Source of the DNA: Leptofilum sp965223525
GTDB lineage: Bacteria; Chloroflexota; Anaerolineae; Promineifilales; Promineifilaceae
Direction of reading: 5' to 3'
Assembly: GCF_965223525.1 (NCBI RefSeq)
Contig: NZ_CBDCWX010000005.1
Coordinates: 496,001-560,000, forward strand
DNA: 64,000 nt
The translations under genes and the position numbers were made by a program. Positions within the stretch are counted from its first letter, which is position 1; each line of letters begins with the position of its first letter. Below the pieces are notes generated by a model, which did no database searches, had not been told where the DNA came from, and was given only the letters and a program-made list of their open reading frames with translations. Positions 57,883-64,000 of this stretch are shown one piece after another.

Positions 57883-59133
57883 ATGAACCAACAAAAACGA
57901 CGGGTGGTCGTAACCGGGCTCGGTACACTCAACCCGCTAGGAAACGATGTAACCGCCACCTGGCAAAAAATATGCCAGGGTGAATCTGGCATTGATACCA
58001 TTACCGGCTTTGACGCCAGCGAATACAAAACCACCTTTGCTGGCGAAGTCAAGAATTTTGACCCGCGTGACCATTTTGACCGCAAGGAAGTGCGACGCAT
58101 GTCGCGCATGACCCAATTTGCCTTGTTTGCCGCTCAGCAAGCCATTGATGATTCTGGGCTAACCGTCACGGCCGAAAACAAAAATCGCATCGGCGTGGTG
58201 GTAGGCAGCGGTATGGGCAGCCTGGATCCGATTATTGATAATGTAAACATGCTCAACGAGCGGGGGCCATACCGTGTCAGCCCGTTTTTTGTGCCGATGA
58301 TGCTGGCAGATACACCGGCGGCTACCGTCTCTATCCAGCATGGTCTGGGCGGACCCAATATGTCTGTAGCCACCGCTTGCGCTACGGGTAACGACGCTAT
58401 CGGCCAAGCTGCCCGCGTCGTTCAGCACGGCGCAGCGGATGTGATGATTGCCGGTGGCTCGGAAGCGTGCCTGATGCCCCTGGCCTTTGCCGGCTTCAGC
58501 GTCATGAAGGCAATGTCTACTCGAAATGATACGCCGCAAGAAGCGTCACGGCCGTTTGACCAAACGCGTGACGGCTTTGTGGTAAGTGAAGGGGCTGCTA
58601 TCGTGGTTTTGGAAGAGTTGGAACACGCCTTGGCGCGTGGGGCGCATATCTATGGCGAGTTTTTAGGGTATGGTGCCAGCGCCGATGCCTATCACATCTC
58701 TATGCCCGCAGAAGATGGTTCTGGCGCGATTGCGGCCATGCAAGCTGCTTTGGATGATGCAGCTATCGAACCTGCTTCGGTGGATTACATCAGCGCCCAC
58801 GGCACCAGCACACCGCTCAACGACAAAGCAGAAACCGGCGCTATCAAGAAACTGTTTGGCGAAGCCGCCTACGACACGCCCGTTAGCTCCACGAAATCCA
58901 TGCACGGCCATCTGCTGGGCGCGTCTGGCTCATTGGAAGCACTCATTTGCCTAAAAGCAATTGGGGATAATTTGCTGCCGCCCACCATCAATTACAACAT
59001 ACCAGACCCGGTTTGCGACCTGGATTATGTGCCCAACACCGCTCGTCCCGCTCAAGTGGACATCACTATGTCCAACGGCTTTGGCCTCGGCGGGCATAAT
59101 GCGACTTTGGTATTGGGACGGTATAGTGGGTAA
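57883..59133 (+). CDS. fabF: Beta-ketoacyl-ACP synthase II
   Basis: A 416-residue thiolase-fold enzyme for fatty acid elongation in the cytosol. The active-site Cys is in SVATACATGNDAIG (about residue 163), and the two His are in SAHGTSTPLND (near 305) and KSMHGHLLGASGSLE (near 340). VTGLGTLNPLGND opens the fold. All three catalytic residues are present, and the length is typical. ATG at 57883 with GGAGG six bases in front. It is probably the only fab gene in the window, as acyl carrier and FabD/FabG are not adjacent. It converges with the DUF2085 gene (24 bases). Confidence 0.95.
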   Translation: MNQQKRRVVVTGLGTLNPLGNDVTATWQKICQGESGIDTITGFDASEYKTTFAGEVKNFDPRDHFDRKEVRRMSRMTQFALFAAQQAIDDSGLTVTAENKNRIGVVVGSGMGSLDPIIDNVNMLNERGPYRVSPFFVPMMLADTPAATVSIQHGLGGPNMSVATACATGNDAIGQAARVVQHGAADVMIAGGSEACLMPLAFAGFSVMKAMSTRNDTPQEASRPFDQTRDGFVVSEGAAIVVLEELEHALARGAHIYGEFLGYGASADAYHISMPAEDGSGAIAAMQAALDDAAIEPASVDYISAHGTSTPLNDKAETGAIKKLFGEAAYDTPVSSTKSMHGHLLGASGSLEALICLKAIGDNLLPPTINYNIPDPVCDLDYVPNTARPAQVDITMSNGFGLGGHNATLVLGRYSG

Positions 59134-59157
59134 TTAAATTACCCAATTACCAATTTC

Positions 59158-59964
59158 TTACGAAGGGAGTTCGCCAATGCGGGTGAGCTTGCGCTCCAGA
59201 TCGGCTGCGGTGCGACCCATGTTGTGGTCCAGGTAGGGGTAAGCCAGCCAAACCAGCATGAAGCCAAATAACGCGCCTGTGAAGGTACGTAAGAAAGGGG
59301 TGCTTTCTCGCAAAGGGAAGATGCTGCCTAGCAACGCCTGGATTCCAGCCGGGTCGCCCCCATCTAGCGGCGTGGCGTAGTAGCCAAATAGCTGGCTAAA
59401 ACCATCTAGCCCAATGGGCCCCATGCCAATGATGAGGAAGAGGAGGAGGGGTAACGGCCGTATCCGCCAATACTTCCGCACAACACCATAAATTAGCCCC
59501 CCAATCAGCACAAATCCATAAATGGCAATATCCCGCTCACACAGTGCCATCTTGTATCCAAGCTGCTCATTCCCCACAAATTCGCGTGCAGAGATGAAAA
59601 ACTCTGCCCAATTCTCATCACTTACGCCAGCAAATTCAGGCAGCGTGTCCACATAGCTTTCTAAGGAGTTTAGCGATGTGCCAGCCAATTCCCGTGGGTA
59701 AGCTACCTGCTCGCCAAACAGAAAAAAACTGCGCGAGGCCATCTGGTGGCACATGGGACTGTACATGGTGTAAATGACCCGCGCTGGACCCGTTGCGCCT
59801 ACGTTCATCAATACCGGTGCCAAAATAGGCAGCGCCACGTAGATGGCAATGATGGTGTTAAGAACGCCCAGCCAATGCTTACTAAATCGGTAAATTAGCT
59901 TGTCTGCGCCGATGACAAGATCACGGGTGCGTCCGGTTACTTTTTTCTTGGGGGGCGTCGTCAT
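59158..59964 (-). CDS. DUF2085 membrane protein
   Basis: A 268-residue protein with about five membrane helices. The family signature is SPMCHQMASRSFFLFGEQ near residue 70 and MALCERDIAIYGF near 138, with IGLDGFSQLFG near 190. The conserved Cys, His and Glu on the outer or membrane face suggest metal or heme binding, but no function is known for DUF2085. The inserted loop between the first Cys motif and the second is longer than usual (LESYVDTLPEFAGVSDENW). ATG at 59964. A hairpin (59984-60013) separates it from the TlpA gene upstream. Confidence 0.83.
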   Translation of the reverse strand: MTTPPKKKVTGRTRDLVIGADKLIYRFSKHWLGVLNTIIAIYVALPILAPVLMNVGATGPARVIYTMYSPMCHQMASRSFFLFGEQVAYPRELAGTSLNSLESYVDTLPEFAGVSDENWAEFFISAREFVGNEQLGYKMALCERDIAIYGFVLIGGLIYGVVRKYWRIRPLPLLLFLIIGMGPIGLDGFSQLFGYYATPLDGGDPAGIQALLGSIFPLRESTPFLRTFTGALFGFMLVWLAYPYLDHNMGRTAADLERKLTRIGELPS

Positions 59965-59983
59965 ATCAGGTTCCTAATTCGTC

Positions 59984-60013
59984 AGAAGTTCAACTTTGGG
60001 AAAAGTTGAATTT
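59984..60013. repeat. Inverted repeat TTCAACTTT ... AAAGTTGAA
   Basis: Arms 59989-59997 and 60002-60010, preceded by AGAAG. Shares the TCAGAAGTTCAACTTT core with 41614-41646. It lies between the TlpA and DUF2085 genes, both on the minus strand. Confidence 0.6.
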
Positions 60014-60048
60014 CCCCAAGTATAGCCAAGATACCGCAATCGTGCTGG

Positions 60049-60705
60049 TTAGTTGGCAGCAGGCGGAATGGTATCCGCCAAATAGCCATCAATTTGGGAT
60101 TGCACCATCGGACCACGATGGATAGCAGTCACTTCTCCAGACCCATTGATGAAAAAGGTAGTGGGCAAGATGCTTGCTACACCATAGAGTTCTGAAATAG
60201 TGCCTTCGTTGTCGAGTACGGCCGTAAAACTCAATCCCAACTCCGTAAAAAAGTCAGACACGTCCGCCGCCGATTCCTGCTGATCCAGTGCTAAAATGAC
60301 CAAGTTGTCATCCTGATAAGTCTGGAAGGCCGCTTCCAGCTCAGGCATTTCAATGCGGCAGGGCGCGCACCACGTTGCCCAAAAATTGATGATGACAGGC
60401 TGCCCGGCAAAGCTGCTCAACTGCACCTCGTTGCCCTCAATATCGTTTAGCGCAAAATCATAAGCCAGCGATCCTACCTCTAATGGGCCGCCACCTGTGG
60501 GCAGATTGTTTGTCGTTACCTCGGCGGCTTCAAAAGCAGGCACTTGCTCTAAAATGGAGCCTTCTTCGTCAGCAGCCGCAGGCTCGTTTGCGCTCCCAAA
60601 CAGGTTGCCACCAAAAATGATTAGCGTGAGTGCCAATCCCAGCACCACAAACCCGCCGATGATGAGCAAAGGATTACGGCCGTTCCCATCAGAGTCATTT
60701 GACAT
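60049..60705 (-). CDS. TlpA/ResA-type membrane-anchored thioredoxin
   Basis: A 218-residue protein. A signal anchor at 13-35, then an acidic linker (NEPAAADEEGS) and a thioredoxin domain (about 75-215) with the redox site FWATWCAPCRIEMPEL and the cis-Pro in ILPTTFFI. CAPC is the normal TlpA/ResA pair that reduces apocytochrome disulfides. It lies downstream of CcdA (77-base gap with a terminator), which would supply electrons, and it forms the reducing branch of the ccm system with the CcmG-like protein at 37758. ATG at 60705. Confidence 0.87.
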   Translation of the reverse strand: MSNDSDGNGRNPLLIIGGFVVLGLALTLIIFGGNLFGSANEPAAADEEGSILEQVPAFEAAEVTTNNLPTGGGPLEVGSLAYDFALNDIEGNEVQLSSFAGQPVIINFWATWCAPCRIEMPELEAAFQTYQDDNLVILALDQQESAADVSDFFTELGLSFTAVLDNEGTISELYGVASILPTTFFINGSGEVTAIHRGPMVQSQIDGYLADTIPPAAN

Positions 60706-60723
60706 AATAATACTCCATTAAAA

Positions 60724-60762
60724 ATAAAAAACCTCCCACAGAATTAAACTTTCTTGGGAGGT
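60724..60762 (-). terminator. Intrinsic terminator of the ccdA transcript (minus strand)
   Basis: On the minus strand ACCTCCCA (60762-60755) pairs with TGGGAGGT (60738-60731), followed by TTTTTTATTTT. It lies 21 bases after the CcdA stop. Transcription therefore mostly ends before the TlpA gene, which would need its own promoter. Confidence 0.8.
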
Positions 60763-60782
60763 AGAAATGTAATCTGCAAAAA

Positions 60783-61901
60783 TTATGGCTGGAAAAACTC
60801 AATAAACCGATCTTCCAATATGACAAACCATTCAGAAAATTCGTACTGCCCCACCAAGGCGTTAATGCTAGTCAGCGTACCGTTGAGCATCAAGACAGCC
60901 AGCAAAATAAACAACGCGCCGCTAATCAACTGTGTCGAGTGCAAATGCACCGTCACACGCCGCTCCTCAGAGCTGGTGAAAACCCATAACGCTGCGCCAA
61001 TCAAAGTAACAGCCAACAACCCAATCTCATGGCCCAATGTCACTGTTTGGCCATCAAAGAATCTAAAGTTGAAGAAAATATAGTCCAGCACAGCAACCAG
61101 CACCCGCCAGATAGCCAATGCCCAAACCAACGCCACCACAAAGGTGTGCGTATCCAGCTCCCAGCCCTTGCCACGCAGAAAGCGCCAGAAAAAGCTTTGG
61201 CGGCTCATCCGCCCAAAAAATGTAGAAACCACCAGCAACGGCAGCCCCAAACCCAATGTGTAAATGAACAGCAGCATCATGCCATTCCACACCGACGTGG
61301 TTTGCGCCGCCAATGTCAGTACCACACCCAAAATGGGGCCGATACAGCTTGTCCACCCCACAGCAAAGCTTAAACCAAAAAAGTACGAGCCCCTCAGCGT
61401 TGTGTTCTTAGGTTGGACACCGCCGGTACCACTAACATCTACACCACCAAACCCTTTGCCCAACAAGCTAAGGACGCCAAATCCCATCACCACAGCCCCC
61501 CCAATCAGGATGAGCAACTGTTGATTGCCTACCAAAACCTTACCGATCTCAAAGCCTACAGCCCCCAACACGGTAAATGTGGTTGCTAGCCCTAACATAA
61601 AGGCAATGGTGTTGGCCGCAATTTGCTTACGGCCGCTTTGGAAGGCAAAGGCAAAGTAAGCTGTCAGCACAGGCAAGGTGCAAGGGGAAGCAAAACTAAG
61701 CAGGCCGCCGCCAAAAGCCAGCAGCGCCAGCACAGCAAAGGGCTGGGTTTGTAGCCCAACGGCAAATTCGGGCGTACTGCTGTCTTGAGAAAATGTTCCG
61801 AAGATAAGAAACAGGAGGACGGCCGTACCGATACCGATCAGCAATTTCTGACCAGTAGAAAGCGAGCGAATCGGTTCGGGAAGGGTTAACGATTTGAGCA
61901 T
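60783..61901 (-). CDS. ccdA: CcdA/DsbD-type thiol-disulfide transporter
   Basis: A 372-residue membrane protein with about nine helices. The two functional cysteines are in FASPCTLPVLTAYFAFA (near residue 73) and AVGWTSCIGPILGVVLT (near 187), as in CcdA and the DsbD membrane domain. It moves reducing equivalents from cytoplasmic thioredoxin to TlpA/CcmG-like proteins outside. It is longer than the usual 230-residue CcdA because of two or three additional C-terminal helices and a GKGF-type loop. ATG at 61901. It belongs to the minus-strand ccm cluster, 156 bases downstream of the CcmD-like gene. Confidence 0.87.
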   Translation of the reverse strand: MLKSLTLPEPIRSLSTGQKLLIGIGTAVLLFLIFGTFSQDSSTPEFAVGLQTQPFAVLALLAFGGGLLSFASPCTLPVLTAYFAFAFQSGRKQIAANTIAFMLGLATTFTVLGAVGFEIGKVLVGNQQLLILIGGAVVMGFGVLSLLGKGFGGVDVSGTGGVQPKNTTLRGSYFFGLSFAVGWTSCIGPILGVVLTLAAQTTSVWNGMMLLFIYTLGLGLPLLVVSTFFGRMSRQSFFWRFLRGKGWELDTHTFVVALVWALAIWRVLVAVLDYIFFNFRFFDGQTVTLGHEIGLLAVTLIGAALWVFTSSEERRVTVHLHSTQLISGALFILLAVLMLNGTLTSINALVGQYEFSEWFVILEDRFIEFFQP

Positions 61902-62057
61902 AATGCAGTCTCCAAATCAAAAGTTTATTTGGTCAGTTAGACGTGAAGCTGTGGCTGAATCTTACGTATCTTTTACTTTCCCGCTTTTACACAGCAGCAC
62001 AGACACACAATATCCCACCCAGCAACAAAATAAGTAACGCTCCCTACACAAAAGCAG

Positions 62058-62267
62058 CTACCCAGCCGCCTCCTCATCATCTTGTAATAAACGTTCCATC
62101 AGCTGAATATCTTGCTGCAAATTTCGCTGCCGCAAAACCAGGCTCACAATATAAAACAGACCAATCACACCCATCACTATGTAGCCAAGAATTAGATAGT
62201 TGTTAAAGGTGTTGGGATTCACCGATGATTGCAATGCAATATTCAAGAAAACAGATAATGCAAACAT
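62058..62267 (-). CDS. ccmD: CcmD-like small membrane protein
   Basis: A 69-residue protein with one membrane helix (about 24-44, NYLILGYIVMGVIGLFYIV) and a charged cytoplasmic tail (RQRNLQQDIQLMERLLQDDE), the shape of CcmD, which helps to release holo-CcmE from the CcmABC complex. The ATG overlaps the ccmC stop as TAATG, so translation is coupled. Sequence conservation in CcmD is low, and position carries most of the weight of the call. Confidence 0.75.
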   Translation of the reverse strand: MFALSVFLNIALQSSVNPNTFNNYLILGYIVMGVIGLFYIVSLVLRQRNLQQDIQLMERLLQDDEEAAG

Positions 62268-63094
62268 TAGGCGTTCCCTCCCTGCAAATGTGCCGCTACG
62301 CGCATCTTCAACGAATCTACATTATCCATCAAAAACTGGAGCCGAATGCGGTTGAACATCCAGGCAATGTACATGATTGAAAATGAAATTGTGTTCACCG
62401 TTAGCGTAATGCCCATCCGCATAGATTCCAGGCCAGGCTCAAACTCCTGCAGCCCTTCCGATGCCCCCTGTGCCGCCTCGATGGTGCCGCCAAACACTAC
62501 TGGGTGAATATCACGAAAAATGCGAATGCTTATGTATGCCATAATGATAGTAACAAAGGCAACAATTACGTACACGGCTCCAAAGCGTGCGCGTTTTTCT
62601 CGCTCCTCGATTGCTCCCCGCAGCATAAAGTAGGCCGCATAAGTTAACCAGGCCACTGTAATCAGCGTCAGGCGCGGACTCCACAGCCACCACGTATTCC
62701 ATGCTGGTTTCCCCCACACAGAACCTGCGGCCGTTGTAATGGTTAAAAACACCAAACCAACTTCCACCGAAGACAACGCAATGGTGTCCCATTTGCGATT
62801 CGGGTTTTTTAGTTTGATAATGCCCCAAATGGACGTCATTGTGTCGTTATTTGGCACTTTTAGACTCCCAAAGTCTATTCGAGCCAAGTAAAATGAGCCA
62901 GCTAAAAGTGCTACAAAAAAGGCAACGGCTCCAACCCAAGCTGTCCCCACATGAAAGTAAAAAATTCGCTGCACGTTCCCCATTGTGCGTTCCGTAGGGG
63001 CGTAAAAAAAGGTCAACACCAAACTCACCACCAGCGTCACTGCTGCAAGCCAATTTAGTGTAGGAATCCAGCGGTTCAAACGAGACAAACTCAT
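62267..63094 (-). CDS. ccmC: Heme exporter subunit CcmC
   Basis: A 275-residue protein with six or seven membrane helices. IFYFHVGTAW with its His (near residue 45) and the tryptophan-rich WNTWWLWSPRLTLI (near 132) make up the WWD domain, flanked by the second heme-ligand His in FRDIHPVVFG (near 192). CcmC loads heme onto CcmE. The usual Asp of the WWD motif (WxWDxRLT) is Ser here, a deviation that occurs next to a CxxxY-type CcmE. ATG at 63094. Followed by the CcmD-like gene. Confidence 0.9.
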   Translation of the reverse strand: MSLSRLNRWIPTLNWLAAVTLVVSLVLTFFYAPTERTMGNVQRIFYFHVGTAWVGAVAFFVALLAGSFYLARIDFGSLKVPNNDTMTSIWGIIKLKNPNRKWDTIALSSVEVGLVFLTITTAAGSVWGKPAWNTWWLWSPRLTLITVAWLTYAAYFMLRGAIEEREKRARFGAVYVIVAFVTIIMAYISIRIFRDIHPVVFGGTIEAAQGASEGLQEFEPGLESMRMGITLTVNTISFSIMYIAWMFNRIRLQFLMDNVDSLKMRVAAHLQGGNA

Positions 63095-63209
63095 CTATTA
63101 CTCCTCTCAAAAATTATGAATTATGAAAATCTTGCTCTTCTAGAATAACAAACCTTCGGCGTTTGGGCGTAAGATTATCACAATTTTTTTAGCAAGCGGA
63201 AATCTGCAA

Positions 63210-63929
63210 TTAAGATTCTACAACCAGATGATAGGTAAACAGGCCCGTTGCTAAAATGGCCAGATCGTAGGCAGCCACTAATGAAACCATGCTGCGAATA
63301 ATCATCATATCCGGCTCGGCGGTCATCATTTCGCCAACGGCCGTTGCCGCGGGCAAAATCAGGGGCAGCACCAAAGGCATCAACAAAATCGGCAGCAACA
63401 CCTCCCGCGCCCGGGTTTGCATGGTCATCGAGGTGATCAACACTCCAGCCGCCACGTAGCCAATCGTACCCAAAAACAGAACCAGCAGCACAACCGGCTG
63501 CCAAAACGGTTTATTGAAAAAAATAATAAATACAAAAACCAGCACTACTTCCAGCAACAGCGTAAAAATCGTGACGCTAATCACCTTCGCCACATAAACC
63601 GCTCGGCGATCAATCGGGGCAATTAAAATGGCGTCTATATTCTGGTTTTCGCGCTCGATGGCTAATGAACGATTCAGCCCCAGCGTGCCGGCCAGCAAAA
63701 TCGTCGCCCACAACAATCCGGTAGAGACATTTCGGGCTGCATCCAGCTCTGTTTCCAAGGCAAAATTAAACATCACCACCGTTACCAAAGAAAACATCAC
63801 CATCAAACTCACGGTTTGGCGCGTCTGTTTTTCAATTTGCAAATCTTTCCAAACGATGGCCCAAACGGCCGTTACAAATTGGTTGCTGCCGGAAGGATTC
63901 GCCGTTACTGTGGTGGGTGCATTATCCAT
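63210..63929 (-). CDS. ccmB: Heme exporter subunit CcmB (ABC-2 type permease)
   Basis: A 239-residue protein with six membrane helices. AIVWKDLQIEKQTRQTVS is the cytoplasmic start typical of CcmB, LNRSLAIERENQNIDAILIA (near residue 83) is the conserved loop, and YVAAGVLITSM lies in the core helix. It forms the ABC transporter CcmAB, which uses ATP to free heme-loaded CcmE. ATG at 63929, overlapping the end of the ATPase gene by eight bases. The 115-base gap to ccmC has no evident gene. Confidence 0.9.
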   Translation of the reverse strand: MDNAPTTVTANPSGSNQFVTAVWAIVWKDLQIEKQTRQTVSLMVMFSLVTVVMFNFALETELDAARNVSTGLLWATILLAGTLGLNRSLAIERENQNIDAILIAPIDRRAVYVAKVISVTIFTLLLEVVLVFVFIIFFNKPFWQPVVLLVLFLGTIGYVAAGVLITSMTMQTRAREVLLPILLMPLVLPLILPAATAVGEMMTAEPDMMIIRSMVSLVAAYDLAILATGLFTYHLVVES

Positions 63930-64000
63930 GCGGTTTGCTCATGCCTGCTTTGCGGCCTGTGTGCGCCGCATAAATGTCCAAAAATTCGTTCCCCGTTACC
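63922..64000 (-). CDS. ccmA: ABC transporter ATPase, C-terminal end (probable CcmA)
   Basis: Reading the minus strand from the window edge gives about 25 residues ending EFLDIYAAHTGRKAGMSKPHG before a TAA at 63924-63922. FLDIYAAHTGR resembles the last helix of ABC-2-type ATPases (LEDVFLxLTG). Position directly upstream of ccmB, with an eight-base overlap, makes CcmA likely. The nucleotide-binding motifs are outside the window, so this is a fragment call. Confidence 0.65.
   Translation of the reverse strand, partial: VTGNEFLDIYAAHTGRKAGMSKPHG

Larger units (their letters stand above)
754..63872. repeat. Dispersed highly iterated palindrome ACGGCCGT (about 95 copies)
   Basis: The octamer ACGGCCGT, frequently as AACGGCCGTT, is scattered through the whole window, inside genes and between them, on average once per 670 bases. 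The first copy is at 754-761 and the last at 63865-63872. In genes it is read as Thr-Ala-Val, Asn-Gly-Arg or x-Arg-Pro-x depending on frame. Count by eye, so plus or minus a few. It matches the behaviour of HIP1 in cyanobacteria (GCGATCGC), with a different sequence. Confidence 0.9.

Noticed and set aside
1..64000. Prophage, integrase or insertion sequence
   Set aside because: No transposase, integrase, capsid or portal-like protein was recognised, and gene content and orientation look chromosomal. Repeats are short palindromic elements only.

Overview
The window reads as chromosomal DNA of a Chloroflexota bacterium, most likely an Anaerolineae-type lineage. The evidence is indirect: many secreted proteins and lipoproteins with Thr-Pro linkers, divergent vWA/FHA membrane proteins, a PTPS-related giant membrane protein, two deazaflavin/F420-type enzymes side by side, and a CcmE with a cysteine heme ligand. 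No ribosomal RNA or intact insertion sequence is present. One tRNA gene, tRNA-Leu(CAA), was found with its promoter and terminator.

Layout. 1-2.9 kb: end of a radical SAM gene, a phosphate transporter with its DUF47 partner, and a short SDR. 3.0-9.8 kb: a five-gene minus-strand redox operon with an ArsR-type repressor, an octaheme tetrathionate-reductase-family cytochrome, a heptaheme cytochrome fused to a membrane cytochrome b, and two YeeE/YedE sulfur-transport halves, one carrying a rhodanese-like domain and a C-terminal GGCG tail. 9.9-15.5 kb: divergent vWA-FHA paralogues and an AspT/YidE-type transporter. 15.6-26.3 kb: housekeeping and hypothetical genes, including a phosphoglycerate dehydrogenase fused to an SbnI/SerK-like ParB/Srx domain. 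26.3-32.3 kb: nusA-ylxR-infB-rbfA-nrnA operon without rimP and with a promoter-terminator leader. 32.4-34.9 kb: TPR-like protein and a LuxR-HTH/transmembrane/Kelch protein. 35.4-41.6 kb: first cytochrome c maturation cluster (CcmE, CcmF, CcmH, CcmG-like, CcmI-like and a cytochrome c). 42-59 kb: DinB, YgfZ, MutL, NUDIX, ECF sigma and anti-sigma, tRNA-Leu, DUF3048 lipoprotein, DinG-type helicase, large PPC-like lipoprotein, FabF, DUF2085. 60-64 kb: second cytochrome c maturation cluster (TlpA, CcdA, CcmD, CcmC, CcmB, end of CcmA).

Functional logic. The redox operon encodes proteins with 15 CxxCH sites, and the two ccm clusters would supply the heme-attachment machinery. The redox operon has its own control region: a CRP/FNR-like palindrome, a -10 box, and an ATTC-N8-GAAT palindrome at the predicted transcription start.

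Two genome-scale patterns stand out. The octamer palindrome ACGGCCGT, often as AACGGCCGTT, occurs about 95 times by eye count in 64 kb where about one or two are expected, which resembles the cyanobacterial HIP1 phenomenon. In addition, most longer intergenic gaps hold long hairpins built from short repeated words, belonging to several sequence families. Copies of some of these also sit in frame inside genes: three in one membrane protein, one in mutL, and one at the start of a vWA-FHA gene.
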